From: Oscillospiraceae bacterium
Lineage (GTDB): Bacteria > Bacillota > Clostridia > Oscillospirales > SIG627
Length of the DNA stretch: 52,993 nucleotides
Reading direction: 5' to 3'
Assembly: GCA_015063605.1 (NCBI GenBank)
Contig: SVTV01000021.1
Coordinates: 1-52,993 of the forward strand
Part shown: positions 26,641 to 35,323 of the stretch, in pieces
Layout of the letters: every line of letters begins with the position of its first letter
Numbering within the stretch: position 1 is the first letter of the stretch
Made by a program: the position numbers and the translations under genes
Notes under the pieces: generated by a model
What the model was told of the DNA's origin: nothing
The model's input: the letters and a program-made list of their open reading frames with translations, nothing else
Database searches by the model: none

Positions 26641-26648
26641 ATTCTATC

Positions 26649-27290
26649 TTATTTTGTTCCGAAAAGTCTGTCTCCTGCATCGCCGAGTCCGGGGAGGATA
26701 TAACCCTTTTCGTTAAGGCATCTGTCGAGAGTGGAAACGTATATTGATACATCGGGATGAGTTTCCGCAACTCGTTCAACGCCTTCGGGAGCGCCTATGA
26801 CCGCCATGAATTTTATCTTCGTACAGCCGCGCTTTTTGAGAAGGGATATGGCGTCACATGCACTTCCGCCCGTTGCCAGCATGGGGTCAACGAGAAGAAC
26901 GAGCTTGTCCTCTATACCTACGGGAAGCTTGCAGTAGTATTCGCAAGGCTCCAATGTCTCTTCGTTTCTGTAAAGACCTATGTGTCCCACCTTTGCCGAG
27001 GGAAAAAGAACGTGGACACCGTTGACCATTCCGAGACCTGCCCTGAGAATGGGAACTACAACGACGGAATCATCCTTTATGACCTTCTGAGTACATGTTT
27101 CCAAGGGTGTCTTTACCTGACGTTCAACTATTTCAACGCCTTCCTTCATGCTTTCAAATGTCATCAAGGTGGTTATTTCCTCGATAAGCTCGCGGAATTC
27201 CTTCATGCTTGTATTCTCATCTCTGAGGATAGCAACCTTATGATTTATAAGGGGATGGTCGAATATTTTAACATTATCGAAATTTTTCAT
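26649..27290 (-). CDS. upp: Uracil phosphoribosyltransferase
   Basis: A 213-residue enzyme converting uracil and PRPP to UMP in the cytoplasm. It opens with the usual HPLINHKVAILRDENT, has VVPILRAGLGMV, the PRPP loop LLVDPMLATGGSA and the uracil-binding end GYILPGLGDAGDRLFGT. Full family length. It lies 44 bases downstream of the uracil permease gene in the same operon, forming a pyrimidine salvage unit. AAAGGTAG precedes the start. Confidence 0.97.
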   Translation of the reverse strand: MKNFDNVKIFDHPLINHKVAILRDENTSMKEFRELIEEITTLMTFESMKEGVEIVERQVKTPLETCTQKVIKDDSVVVVPILRAGLGMVNGVHVLFPSAKVGHIGLYRNEETLEPCEYYCKLPVGIEDKLVLLVDPMLATGGSACDAISLLKKRGCTKIKFMAVIGAPEGVERVAETHPDVSIYVSTLDRCLNEKGYILPGLGDAGDRLFGTK

Positions 27291-27334
27291 TATTTACACT
27301 ACCTTTCCTGTATCTTAAGGATAAAGAACAATTA

Positions 27335-28780
27335 TTATTCGGAATCCTTACCCTGTACCTTTGTAAGTATGTAATTGGTGAATATACCGACTATCAAAGC
27401 GGTAGCTATGGATGTGATAGTGATATTACTTGTTACAGCACCGTTTTCCGCAAAAGCGTAGGGGATCTTTATTGCAAGACCGCCGATACCGGAGATAAGT
27501 ATGGAAGCAACAACGAACATATTCTTGTTATCGTCAAGGTCGATGTTCTTGAACATACGAAGACCGGAGGTAGCTATAAATCCGTAAAGTGTGAGACATA
27601 CGCCGCCCATTACACAGGAGGGGATAGTCTGAAGAACTACCATGATGGGGCTGATAAAGGAGAGTATGATGCACATAACAGCCGTTGCGGTTATTGTAAC
27701 AACGGAAGCGTTTCTTGTGATAGCAACACATCCTACGGATTCGCCGTATGTGGTGTTGGGGCATATACCGAATACCGTTCCCGCAATGGAGCCTACACCG
27801 TCACCGAGAAGAGTCTTATCAAGACCGGGCTCCTTTATAAGATCCTTACCGATAATGGAGGAAAGGTTCTTATGGTCTGCTATATGCTCTGCAAATACAA
27901 CGAGAGCAACGGGAAGGAATGCTATTATTACCTCTACTATGCCGCCGATATCGAGAAGCTTTGCGCCTTCGTTTGCCGCAAGTATTTCGGGAGCCATATT
28001 ACCTGTCATAAGCTCCTTTATACCCTCGAGAAGAGCGAAATGAGGATAATCTATAAACGCCTTTATTCCTCTGAAGGAACCGTCGGCATTTACGAAATTG
28101 TTTACAATGGGGCTGAAATCGACTATCTTAAGATAATCAAGGTTTGCGAGCGTTCCTATAGCGGTGAACACAGCCGCACAAGCATAGCCTGCACCTATAC
28201 CGATTATAAAGGGGATAAGGCGCGCCATCTTTACCTTTTTCTGCGTTGAGCATACGATAATGGTAACGAATGCTACCATACCGCAGAAGAAAGCAACCAG
28301 GTTGTAGGATCCGTTGACCTGAGATGCATTCGCCTTAACAATATCACCCATTGCATTGACAGCAAGGGAAAGACCGATAAGAGCAACCGTGGGACCGATA
28401 ATGATGGGAGGCATAAGCTTGTCTACCCATGATGTACCGACTGCCTTGATAACGAGAGCAATAATAACGTAAACGAGACCCGCAATTACGGAACCGAGGA
28501 TGATACCGCAGTAACCGTATGCGACGGCAACGCCCAGGGAGCTCAGGAAAGCAAAGGAGCTTCCCAGAAATACGGGGCTTTTGAACTTAGTAAAGAGCTG
28601 ATAAACCAATGTGCCTATACCTGCACCGAGAATAGCCGCGGGTATCTGTGTGGGAAGACCGATTATGGTAGGAACCGCAATGGTCGCCGCCAGAATGGCA
28701 AGAACCTGTTGAATAGCAAAAATGATAAGTGACCCGAATTTGGGTCTGTCGCCGACATCGTAAAATAATTTCTCAGACAT
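27335..28780 (-). CDS. uraA: NCS2-family uracil permease
   Basis: A 481-residue transporter with about 14 membrane segments. FAIQQVLAILAATIAVP opens it, and GTVFGICPNTTYGESVGCVAITRNASV is the NCS2 substrate-site region (PNTTYGEN-type, as in uracil permeases). A GTG nine bases upstream is also open, but GGAG spaced from ATG 28780 favours this start. Co-transcribed with upp. No PyrR-binding leader or attenuator is evident between promoter and start. Confidence 0.92.
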   Translation of the reverse strand: MSEKLFYDVGDRPKFGSLIIFAIQQVLAILAATIAVPTIIGLPTQIPAAILGAGIGTLVYQLFTKFKSPVFLGSSFAFLSSLGVAVAYGYCGIILGSVIAGLVYVIIALVIKAVGTSWVDKLMPPIIIGPTVALIGLSLAVNAMGDIVKANASQVNGSYNLVAFFCGMVAFVTIIVCSTQKKVKMARLIPFIIGIGAGYACAAVFTAIGTLANLDYLKIVDFSPIVNNFVNADGSFRGIKAFIDYPHFALLEGIKELMTGNMAPEILAANEGAKLLDIGGIVEVIIAFLPVALVVFAEHIADHKNLSSIIGKDLIKEPGLDKTLLGDGVGSIAGTVFGICPNTTYGESVGCVAITRNASVVTITATAVMCIILSFISPIMVVLQTIPSCVMGGVCLTLYGFIATSGLRMFKNIDLDDNKNMFVVASILISGIGGLAIKIPYAFAENGAVTSNITITSIATALIVGIFTNYILTKVQGKDSE

Positions 28781-28840
28781 GTCTTTCACTCCAAAATCAT
28801 TATATATTTGTGAATAATACAGTTTGTATCACGATTAATA

Positions 28841-28869
28841 ATTTTAACACATATCCGTAATAATTTCAA
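28841..28869 (-). promoter_or_regulatory. Promoter of uraA-upp
   Basis: Minus-strand TTGAAA (28864-28869), 17-base spacer, TAAAAT (28841-28846). The leader is about 55 nt, with no strong hairpin. Confidence 0.8.
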
Positions 28870-28966
28870 TCCCTTTGGAGAAAAATGTCGAAAATATATG
28901 ACAATTTGCTCACTTTTCCATTGTGACCGCATCCGAAAAAACACAACACAAATAAAGATTTTCAGA

Positions 28967-28995
28967 TTGACACGGGCATATTGATTTGATATAAT
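28967..28995 (+). promoter_or_regulatory. Promoter of the GH127-type gene
   Basis: TTGACA (28967-28972), 17-base spacer, TATAAT (28990-28995): exact consensus, about 25 bases of leader. Its strength suggests constitutive expression or a repressor that I cannot identify. Confidence 0.9.
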
Positions 28996-29025
28996 ATAAG
29001 AAAAATAAACATTTGGGAGAAAGCT

Positions 29026-30837
29026 ATGGACAGATTATCATTTTATACATCGAAAGAGCTTAAGCCCCGGGGCTGGCTCCGCCGTCAGCTTGAGATACAG
29101 GCGGAAGGCCTCAGCGGAAATTTGGATAAGGTATGGCGCGACGTCAGAGACAGCGCATGGATAGGCGGAGATGCGGAGGGCTGGGAGCGTGTTCCCTATT
29201 GGCTCGACGGCTTCATTCCTTTGGCATACCTTCTTGAAAACGAGGATATGATATCGAGAGCGAAAAAATATATTGATGCCATAATCTCTTATCAGAGACC
29301 CGACGGATGGATATGCCCCTGCTCCGAGGAAGCGATACCTACTTACGACACCTGGGCGGTACAGCTTATCTCCAAGGTACTGGTTGTTTATTACGAATGC
29401 TCCGGTGATGAAAGAATACCCAATGTTATTTACAGGGTATTGAAGAATTATTACGAATTACTCTCTTCCGAAAAGATAAAGCTTTTCAGATGGGGAAAAT
29501 ACCGCTGGTTTGAAGCATTCCCCGCAATAAAATTCCTCAAGGAAAGATACAATGAGGAATGGATAATATCCCTTGCCCGTATCCTTAAGGCTCAAGGCAC
29601 CGACTACAGCACAAAAACAGAGCTTTGGAAAACTCCTCTTCACAAGTGGACATGGGATACACATATCGTTAATCTCGGAATGATGATAAAATATGAGGCT
29701 ATATCCTGCGATATACTCGGTGAAGAATATACCGATATTGCCGAAAAGCTCGTTACGGTATTAAGCGAATACAACGGTACGCCCGTGGGACTTTTCACGG
29801 GAGACGAATGTCTTTCCGGTCTTTCTCCCATTCAGGGAACGGAGCTTTGCGCCGTTGCGGAGCAGATGTATTCCTACGAATGGCTGTACGCTCATACGGG
29901 TGACAGTAAATGGGCGGAAAGATTGGAGCTTCTCGCCTTCAATGCACTGCCCGCCACGATAAGCGACGATATGTGGGCTCATCAATACGTGCAGATGAGC
30001 AATCAGATAGCGTGTATGAGAATGCCCAACCGTCCCCTCTTCGGAACGAACGCCGTGGATGCCCATCTTTTCGGACTTGAGCCCAATTACGGCTGTTGCA
30101 CCGCAAATTTCAATCAGGCATGGCCGAAATTTGCTCTTTCAGCTTTCATGCACGACGGTGACACGATAGTATCCGCAATTCCCGTTCCCTCTGTACTTAA
30201 CACAGAGGATGTATCAATAGAGCTTGAAACAAACTATCCTTTTGAAAATAAATTCAAATACACGGCAGAAGCAAAAAAGGATATGGCTCTTTCTGTCCGC
30301 ATACCCTCTTTTGCAAAAAATATCTGTATAAACGGTAACACCGTAAGCCTTTCCGAGGGCGTTACATTCTCTATTCCCGCAGGAAAGAAGACGGTAATAG
30401 AAATAAGCTTCGAAGCTTTGCCCGTTCTCACAATGCGTCCTCATAATTTGAAAAGCGTAAAATGCGGCTCTCTCGTATTCTCTCTTCCCGTTTCATACGA
30501 TAAGAGAATGATGGAATACGAAAGAAACGGCGTGGAAAGAAAATATCCGTACTGCGATTACGAATATATTCCCACTTCCGATTGGAATTACGCATTTTCG
30601 TCTCCATTCTTCACCGTCGAAAGACGCGAGATATCCGATATTCCCTTCAGCTCGGAGAATCCTCCCGTGGTTCTGAAGGCGGATATGAAAAAGATCCCTT
30701 GGGGTCTTGAGCCCGGCTATGAAGCCGTTTGCGCAAAAGCTCCTCAATCAACCATTCCCTTAAGTGATACAGAGAAAAAAGAACTTTACCCCTACGGCTG
30801 TGCGAAGCTCCGCATGACGGAAATACCACTTATATAA
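29026..30837 (+). CDS. GH127-superfamily glycosidase (beta-L-arabinofuranosidase type)
   Basis: A 603-residue cytoplasmic protein with the alpha/alpha-toroid plus beta-sandwich layout of GH127/GH146 (formerly DUF1680). Glu273-x-Cys275 (GTELCAVAEQ) and the Cys357-Cys358 pair (NYGCCTANFNQ) match the zinc site and cysteine nucleophile known from GH127 beta-L-arabinofuranosidases. It should release beta-L-arabinose from oligosaccharides. It has its own consensus promoter, and a 115-residue membrane protein gene follows after 15 bases. GGGAGAAAGC precedes the start. Confidence 0.9.
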   Translation: MDRLSFYTSKELKPRGWLRRQLEIQAEGLSGNLDKVWRDVRDSAWIGGDAEGWERVPYWLDGFIPLAYLLENEDMISRAKKYIDAIISYQRPDGWICPCSEEAIPTYDTWAVQLISKVLVVYYECSGDERIPNVIYRVLKNYYELLSSEKIKLFRWGKYRWFEAFPAIKFLKERYNEEWIISLARILKAQGTDYSTKTELWKTPLHKWTWDTHIVNLGMMIKYEAISCDILGEEYTDIAEKLVTVLSEYNGTPVGLFTGDECLSGLSPIQGTELCAVAEQMYSYEWLYAHTGDSKWAERLELLAFNALPATISDDMWAHQYVQMSNQIACMRMPNRPLFGTNAVDAHLFGLEPNYGCCTANFNQAWPKFALSAFMHDGDTIVSAIPVPSVLNTEDVSIELETNYPFENKFKYTAEAKKDMALSVRIPSFAKNICINGNTVSLSEGVTFSIPAGKKTVIEISFEALPVLTMRPHNLKSVKCGSLVFSLPVSYDKRMMEYERNGVERKYPYCDYEYIPTSDWNYAFSSPFFTVERREISDIPFSSENPPVVLKADMKKIPWGLEPGYEAVCAKAPQSTIPLSDTEKKELYPYGCAKLRMTEIPLI

Positions 30838-30852
30838 GTCTGAGGTGATATA

Positions 30853-31200
30853 TTGAATCCGGCAACATATATACCGATAATAATGCTATGGGTCATTATA
30901 TTTATAATGTTCCGTAACAAACGAAAAACAGTAACAGTAAGAAAGATCATCGAAAAAAGAAAGCAGAGAGGAACCACTGAAATGAAAGAACTTGCAGAAA
31001 GATTTATCGGCAAGGATTGTATAATCAATTCCTTTGACAACAGCCACCAATACGACGGCATCATAAAGGAAGTAACCGACGGTGCAATACTTGTTGAAAA
31101 GGAAGGAAGGCTTGAAGCCATCAATCTTGACTTCGTTATCCGTATCAGAGAATATCCCTTGGATAAAAAGGGTAAGAAAAAATCCGTTGTATTGGATTAA
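30853..31200 (+). CDS. Small membrane-anchored protein, DUF6897-like
   Basis: A 115-residue protein starting at TTG with GAGGTG five bases upstream. Residues about 5-20 form one membrane helix (YIPIIMLWVIIFIMF), then a basic stretch. The C-terminal 70 residues form a small beta-rich domain (FIGKDCII, GIIKEVTDGAILVEKEG, AINLDFVIRIREYP). The last part resembles small Clostridia proteins that I recall as DUF6897; no function is known. Co-transcribed with the GH127-type gene and followed by a strong terminator. Confidence 0.75.
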   Translation: MNPATYIPIIMLWVIIFIMFRNKRKTVTVRKIIEKRKQRGTTEMKELAERFIGKDCIINSFDNSHQYDGIIKEVTDGAILVEKEGRLEAINLDFVIRIREYPLDKKGKKKSVVLD

Positions 31201-31243
31201 ATAAAAAGATTCGGACTCATTCGTCAGAGCAAGCCCGAATTTC

Positions 31244-31273
31244 AAAAAGCGGAGGCACCCCTCCGCTTTTTGT
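31244..31273. terminator. Strong bidirectional terminator
   Basis: Perfect stem AAAAAGCGGAGG/CCTCCGCTTTTT with a four-base loop. It serves the plus-strand membrane protein gene and the converging antitoxin gene. Confidence 0.9.
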
Positions 31274-31289
31274 ATTTTTGATTTTGATC

Positions 31290-31601
31290 TCAAACACTTA
31301 TGATACCTGATGTTATCGGAAATGCGGGATCGTTACGAGTGAGGCTAAGCAAACGGCAGGCGGCTCCATCGGGATGATTTCTTCCGGCTTCCCACGCCTC
31401 AACCGTTTTCACGGACACACCCATGTATTTAGCAAACAATACTTGCGTAAGTCCCGTACTCTTTCGTATGCCCTTTATTTCTACCGGAGTAAAAACATCA
31501 ACGGGAGCTATACTTAAAGATGTTGTTTTTGCTCTAAGATTTCCTTTTTCATATTCTATAGCCTGTGTAAGACCTGTTTTTATATCATCAAAAAGTCCCA
31601 T
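31290..31601 (-). CDS. HigA-type helix-turn-helix antitoxin
   Basis: A 103-residue protein with an XRE helix-turn-helix (STGLTQVLFAKYMGVSVKTVEAWEAGRNHPDGAACRLL, about residues 48-86), as in antitoxins of the HigBA2/RelE-type modules. It lies 17 bases downstream of the toxin gene, the reversed order typical of higBA. AAAGGAG precedes its ATG. It should neutralise the toxin and repress the shared promoter, where CTATTAAATAG is a palindrome in the spacer. The C-terminus (DPAFPITSG) recurs as a fragment at 32047-32106. Confidence 0.88.
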   Translation of the reverse strand: MGLFDDIKTGLTQAIEYEKGNLRAKTTSLSIAPVDVFTPVEIKGIRKSTGLTQVLFAKYMGVSVKTVEAWEAGRNHPDGAACRLLSLTRNDPAFPITSGIISV

Positions 31602-31618
31602 CGGATCACTCCTTTCGC

Positions 31619-31960
31619 TTATTTTTCTTCTAATTGTCGCTCCAGAATCGAAACCAATTGCTTCAATTCATTTCTTTCCGAAGGAGTCAAATTATCCTTT
31701 TCATTTTTAGGATATGCAGTTATAAGAAATATTTTCTCATATACTTCAAAATCTATATATATTACACGAATGCTGCCACTCTTCCCACGATGCTCAAATG
31801 CAAAACGCATTTTTCTTATTCCTCCGGTGCCTTGCATAACGGAACCGATTTTGGGATCTGAAAGAATCTCTTCCTGAAGTCGCCGCAGATCCTTATCATC
31901 CAGTCCCAATGCCTTCCACTTTGATTGAAACAAAGGAAGCTCTACAAAAACTCGTGTCAT
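31619..31960 (-). CDS. RelE/HigB-type toxin
   Basis: A 113-residue RelE-superfamily protein: FQSKWKALGLDDKDLRRLQEEILSDP, then GGIRKMRFAF, GSIRVIYIDF and the basic LITAYPKNEKDNLT end typical of HigB2 ribosome-dependent mRNA interferases. Length matches the family. First gene of the pair, with GAGGATAAGTAA before ATG and a consensus promoter. It would cleave mRNA on ribosomes when the antitoxin is depleted. Confidence 0.88.
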   Translation of the reverse strand: MTRVFVELPLFQSKWKALGLDDKDLRRLQEEILSDPKIGSVMQGTGGIRKMRFAFEHRGKSGSIRVIYIDFEVYEKIFLITAYPKNEKDNLTPSERNELKQLVSILERQLEEK

Positions 31961-31992
31961 TTACTTATCCTCGCATTACAATATCTGCCTAT

Positions 31993-32021
31993 ATTATACC
32001 CTATTTAATAGTACATGTCAA
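31993..32021 (-). promoter_or_regulatory. Promoter/operator of the toxin-antitoxin pair
   Basis: Minus-strand TTGACA (32016-32021), 17-base spacer, TATAAT (31993-31998). The spacer contains the palindrome CTATTAAATAG, a likely binding site for the antitoxin. Confidence 0.85.
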
Positions 32022-32046
32022 GATATAATTTGCAAAATAATGAAAT

Positions 32047-32106
32047 TCAAGTGTGATTCCCTCTTCCCGATGTTATCGGAAATTCAGGATCATATTTCTC
32101 GTAAAA
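32047..32106 (-). pseudogene. C-terminal remnant of a second HigA-type antitoxin
   Basis: Read on the minus strand, this stretch encodes EKYDPEFPITSGRGNHT and a stop, close to the DPAFPITSG tail of the antitoxin at 31290. The DNA matches too (GATGTTATCGGAAAT). No start or helix-turn-helix remains; upstream is the end of the ATPase gene. It looks like the debris of another toxin-antitoxin module. Confidence 0.6.
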
Positions 32107-32113
32107 ATTGCTT

Positions 32114-33550
32114 TTATCCGCCTATAGCACTTTTCTCCTGAGTTTTTCCTATAAGATAAAGGAACGCAAAAGCCGGTATGCGATAGAGCTGTGTTCCCTT
32201 TCTTTCACTCAAACCGAAATCAACAGCATTCTTCGTAATAACGTATCCGGGTACATCCTCCATTCCGTAAACAACAATACCGTTATCATCCTTTACGGTG
32301 GAATTACTGCGCATTTTTGCTTCTATATATTGGATCGGACGTCCGGCGTACTGCACAGCCACATCTATCTCCGCACCGTTTCCGTCACGAATATATCCCA
32401 CCTCGTATAACCTGTTGATCGATGTAAAATAGTCGCTCACATGCTTGAACACCGTAGTTTCGAGAGCGTATCCCAGTTCATCAGGCTTGGTATAAATATC
32501 CGCATCCAGAACCACGGCACAGCGGATACCGCTGTCGGAAACATATATCTTGTTTTTTCGCTTCAAGACCTTCTTTCCTTGAATATTGAGCTGACAGCTT
32601 ATATTTATAAGATTTGCATCGGCAAGATATCTGATGTATTTTTCAAGGGTAGGCTTTGAAACATCTTCGAATTCCTTGCACATTGCTTCAATGTTGATAA
32701 TGCTTGAAGAGTTGTAGCATAAGTAAACAAAAACCTTTTCAAGCTCATCTATACTGCGAATATCATGTACCTTTGGTAAGTCATGCTTAATTGCACGATC
32801 CATGATATCTTCCCGTATCAAAGCCTGTGCGTAAGCAATATCCTCGGTATTGACAAGCTCGGGAAAACCTCCGAGCTGTAAATAACGCATAAGATGTGAT
32901 TGAAGATCGGAAAGTCCCATGATAATTCTCGTTTGCTCATGCTTTGGAAGTGTATGCAGTTTAAAAACATCCTCACAATCGGCATTCATCTCTAATCCCT
33001 TTATGCAGCAGTATTCATAGAACGACAATGTGGGAACACGTATTACAGTCCAACGTCCCGCACCGCTCTCACGGACACCGTCCTCTACTGCGGCACTTGC
33101 GGATCCCGTTGCCACTGCACGCATTTCGGGGTTCATATCGTAAGCCATTTTCAGATAATGAGTCCATTCATCATCAAATTGTATCTCATCGGCAAACAGA
33201 TAAAATTCATCGTCACTTGAAATATATTCCTTATACACCGACAGCACAGCATCAATTCCCGCAGCACGGATAACGGGATGATCAAAGGTGAAAAAAAGAA
33301 TGTTTCGTGGCTTTACGCCTTCATTCAAAAGATCTGCGATAGTCTGATAGATAACAGTCGTTTTTCCCGTACGGCGGGCGCCGCTCATAACAACGATACG
33401 GCGCAGATCACTTTTCAGTGCCTTACGGCAAACGTAGTATGCACAGCGCTTGAAATCCCTTAAAAATCCTTTCGGAACGACACCTGTCTGCCACCATTGA
33501 TTGTATGAATTAATAATTGACAGTATATTTTCCCTGCTGACCAATGCCAT
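32114..33550 (-). CDS. AAA-family ATPase with DUF4143 (second copy type)
   Basis: A 478-residue protein: Walker A SGARRTGKTT, Walker B YLFADEIQF, arginine-rich AAA core to about residue 240, then DUF4143 (AVVLDADIYTKPDELGYALE, EIDVAVQY, IEAKMRS; the last Glu-x-Lys resembles a nuclease-like motif). It is related in plan but not closely to the protein at 19476. It is flanked by toxin-antitoxin debris and by AT-rich repeats, suggesting arrival by transfer. The function of this family is not established. Weak GGGGGTGGG ribosome site. Confidence 0.88.
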   Translation of the reverse strand: MALVSRENILSIINSYNQWWQTGVVPKGFLRDFKRCAYYVCRKALKSDLRRIVVMSGARRTGKTTVIYQTIADLLNEGVKPRNILFFTFDHPVIRAAGIDAVLSVYKEYISSDDEFYLFADEIQFDDEWTHYLKMAYDMNPEMRAVATGSASAAVEDGVRESGAGRWTVIRVPTLSFYEYCCIKGLEMNADCEDVFKLHTLPKHEQTRIIMGLSDLQSHLMRYLQLGGFPELVNTEDIAYAQALIREDIMDRAIKHDLPKVHDIRSIDELEKVFVYLCYNSSSIINIEAMCKEFEDVSKPTLEKYIRYLADANLINISCQLNIQGKKVLKRKNKIYVSDSGIRCAVVLDADIYTKPDELGYALETTVFKHVSDYFTSINRLYEVGYIRDGNGAEIDVAVQYAGRPIQYIEAKMRSNSTVKDDNGIVVYGMEDVPGYVITKNAVDFGLSERKGTQLYRIPAFAFLYLIGKTQEKSAIGG

Positions 33551-33569
33551 TAAAACCCACCCCCAAGAT

Positions 33570-33657
33570 CATTATCTACAACTGCAGCCGGTAAATTGTG
33601 CGCATAAGCGCGCAATTTGTTAAGCGCGTGTTTTTGTTCGCACTGCAGTTGTTCGCG
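33570..33657 (-). repeat. Structured dispersed repeat, copy 1
   Basis: On the minus strand it reads GTGCGAACAAAAACACGCGC, then TTAACA, then a hairpin AATTGCGCGC/GCGCACAATT, enclosed by an outer pair CAACTGCAG/CTGCAGTTG. It lies within the predicted ATPase leader mRNA. A related copy is at 50140-50240. Confidence 0.75.
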
Positions 33658-33660
33658 CTT

Positions 33661-33689
33661 ATTATATCATATCCAAAACAAAAAATCAA
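33661..33689 (-). promoter_or_regulatory. Promoter of the ATPase gene at 32114
   Basis: Minus-strand TTGATT (33684-33689), 17-base spacer, TATAAT (33661-33666). The leader is about 100 nt and contains the structured repeat. Confidence 0.8.
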
Positions 33690-33697
33690 TATAATTC

Positions 33698-33781
33698 AAA
33701 ATATACTTTAAATAATACCCATAAAAATTTAAAGTATAGTTTAAATAATCCTGCTGAAAATTCAAACTATACTTTAAATAA
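33698..33781. repeat. Three copies of a TATACTTTAAATAA-like motif
   Basis: The motif occurs at about 33702 (TATACTTTAAATAA), 33737 (inverted then direct, TTTAAAGTATAGTTTAAATAA split over both arms) and 33764 (CAAACTATACTTTAAATAA), just upstream of the ATPase -35 box. It could be a regulator binding array. Confidence 0.65.
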
Positions 33782-33884
33782 CCGTTAAATTAAAATTCTG
33801 CGAAACGAGGAAAAGGCTATATTCTGTCGTCTCTTATCATTTTTGCGCCGTCAAGAAAGGCTTCCGCCCTTTGAAAATATCTTA

Positions 33885-35207
33885 TTATCCATTACATTTA
33901 CCCGACCGTTTTATCTCAAACTTTATGCTGATAACGGAATTTGCGGGGATAATATCGGTGAGAGTATACTCCTCAAAGCCCTTTTCTCCTATTATCCTGC
34001 ATTCCTTTATGGCCTCGGCACCCGAAAACTCGATGCCTGCCTCAACGGGTGAATCGTTTGTATTGGCAATAACAAGCACACCGTCCTCATCCTTTGCGGC
34101 GCAGGCGTAAACGCCCTCGGGAAGACCTTCCACTCTCACCTGAGAGCCTGCCTTATATAATTCTCCGAATGCAACGAAGGAATAATATGCGGGGAACGGC
34201 TCGTATGTCAGGCAATTAAACATACCTGAATACGCACCCATACCGCATCTGGCATCGTAAAACATTGCGCTGTCAAGAGTGGTATCATGCAGTCCCAGCA
34301 TCATGGCGGCTGTCAATGCGGCGTGCTTTACCGTACCCTTCAGGTCGGGACGCCAATTCCATTCATTCAAGGTATGCTCAGTATCCTTGTAGCCATACTC
34401 ATCAAGACGGCGTCTTGCAAATTCGGCTCTGATTATATTTTCCTCCACGCCCGAATAGCTGTGCCATGAGAAAAAGTCAAGAGGACAATCGTTCTCCTTT
34501 ATATATTCAAGAAATCCCTCGAAAAAATCAACGAAGTACATATATCTTGACGAGCAAGCGCCGAATTTCGTTTCGCTGTGGGTGACGGCATAGAAACCGC
34601 AGCTTGCATATCCGCCGATCTTAAGATGAGGAAATCTTTCCTTCAGATGCTTTGAAGCCACCTCGTACAATCTGTAGTAATCCTCGGCGGTGCCTGTCCA
34701 CATCTGATTCTTTTCCGGAATGTCGTAATTATCCGGCTCGTTCCATATTTCCCAATATTTTATATCATACTCAAAGCCCATCGCCCATCCTTCGGTGTAG
34801 TGGCGTATTATGCCCTCGCATATCTGAGCCCACTTTTTGTAATCAGCGGGAGGATCTATGCGGTAGGGCTTTATTTCTCTGTAATTTTCAATGGTAACGC
34901 CCAATCTGAACACGGGCTCTATACCGCGGTTAACAAGCGCCTTTATCAATTCATCGGTGAAGGCGAAATCGTAGCTTTCGGGAAGCGAGGGGTCGGCTGA
35001 AAAGTCACGGAATATATTTGGGATATCCACAAATACGTTCCTGCCGAAGCTTCCGCCCACATCATGAAGCCTTGAATACGGAATATTGGCTTTTTCCAGA
35101 TAGTCGCACATGGAAAAATCCATTCCGATAAAGGGAGGCTGTCCCACGCCGTGCATGGGTTTTATTTTTCCGATGATCTCATTGAAATTGACCTTTATGT
35201 TTTTCAT
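33885..35207 (-). CDS. GH39-like glycosidase (beta-xylosidase type)
   Basis: A 440-residue cytoplasmic protein with a clan GH-A TIM barrel (about 1-340) and a short beta-domain. The acid/base is Glu157 in EIWNEPDN and the nucleophile Glu282 in TLNEWNW, with SWHSYSG between, all typical of GH39 beta-xylosidases and related alpha-L-iduronidase-like enzymes. Probably last of the SEC-C/HAD/GH32/GH39 series; no clear own promoter in the 116-base gap upstream. The best ribosome site (GAAAGGA) is 12 bases from the ATG. Confidence 0.85.
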   Translation of the reverse strand: MKNIKVNFNEIIGKIKPMHGVGQPPFIGMDFSMCDYLEKANIPYSRLHDVGGSFGRNVFVDIPNIFRDFSADPSLPESYDFAFTDELIKALVNRGIEPVFRLGVTIENYREIKPYRIDPPADYKKWAQICEGIIRHYTEGWAMGFEYDIKYWEIWNEPDNYDIPEKNQMWTGTAEDYYRLYEVASKHLKERFPHLKIGGYASCGFYAVTHSETKFGACSSRYMYFVDFFEGFLEYIKENDCPLDFFSWHSYSGVEENIIRAEFARRRLDEYGYKDTEHTLNEWNWRPDLKGTVKHAALTAAMMLGLHDTTLDSAMFYDARCGMGAYSGMFNCLTYEPFPAYYSFVAFGELYKAGSQVRVEGLPEGVYACAAKDEDGVLVIANTNDSPVEAGIEFSGAEAIKECRIIGEKGFEEYTLTDIIPANSVISIKFEIKRSGKCNG

Positions 35208-35323
35208 TCTTATGACCGTTCCTTTCTCCGTTTAAGTCACAGCGTTTTTCTTAATACCAATTGATCCTTTCCAATTCCTCCCTGCCCTCTTGCGCATTCG
35301 GCAAGGAGATCAAAAAAGCTGCT

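Larger units (their letters stand above)
26280..26648. other. Leader of the small transcription unit and region up to the upp terminator
   Basis: 26280-26403 would be the long 5' leader of the small unit, including hairpin TTTGAAT/ATTCAAA near 26375-26392. 26440-26580 holds two further hairpins (GGCGG/CCGCC at 26489-26504 and ATGAG...CTCAT at 26531-26558), then the upp terminator. No conventional gene is seen. Confidence 0.7.
33551..33884. other. Repeat-rich intergenic region upstream of the ATPase
   Basis: 33580-33655 holds a structured dispersed repeat. 33661-33689 is the ATPase promoter. 33698-33781 has three copies of an AT-rich motif. 33817-33884 has an open minus-strand frame ending FLDGAKMIRDDRI, possibly a coding relic. 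Confidence 0.75.
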
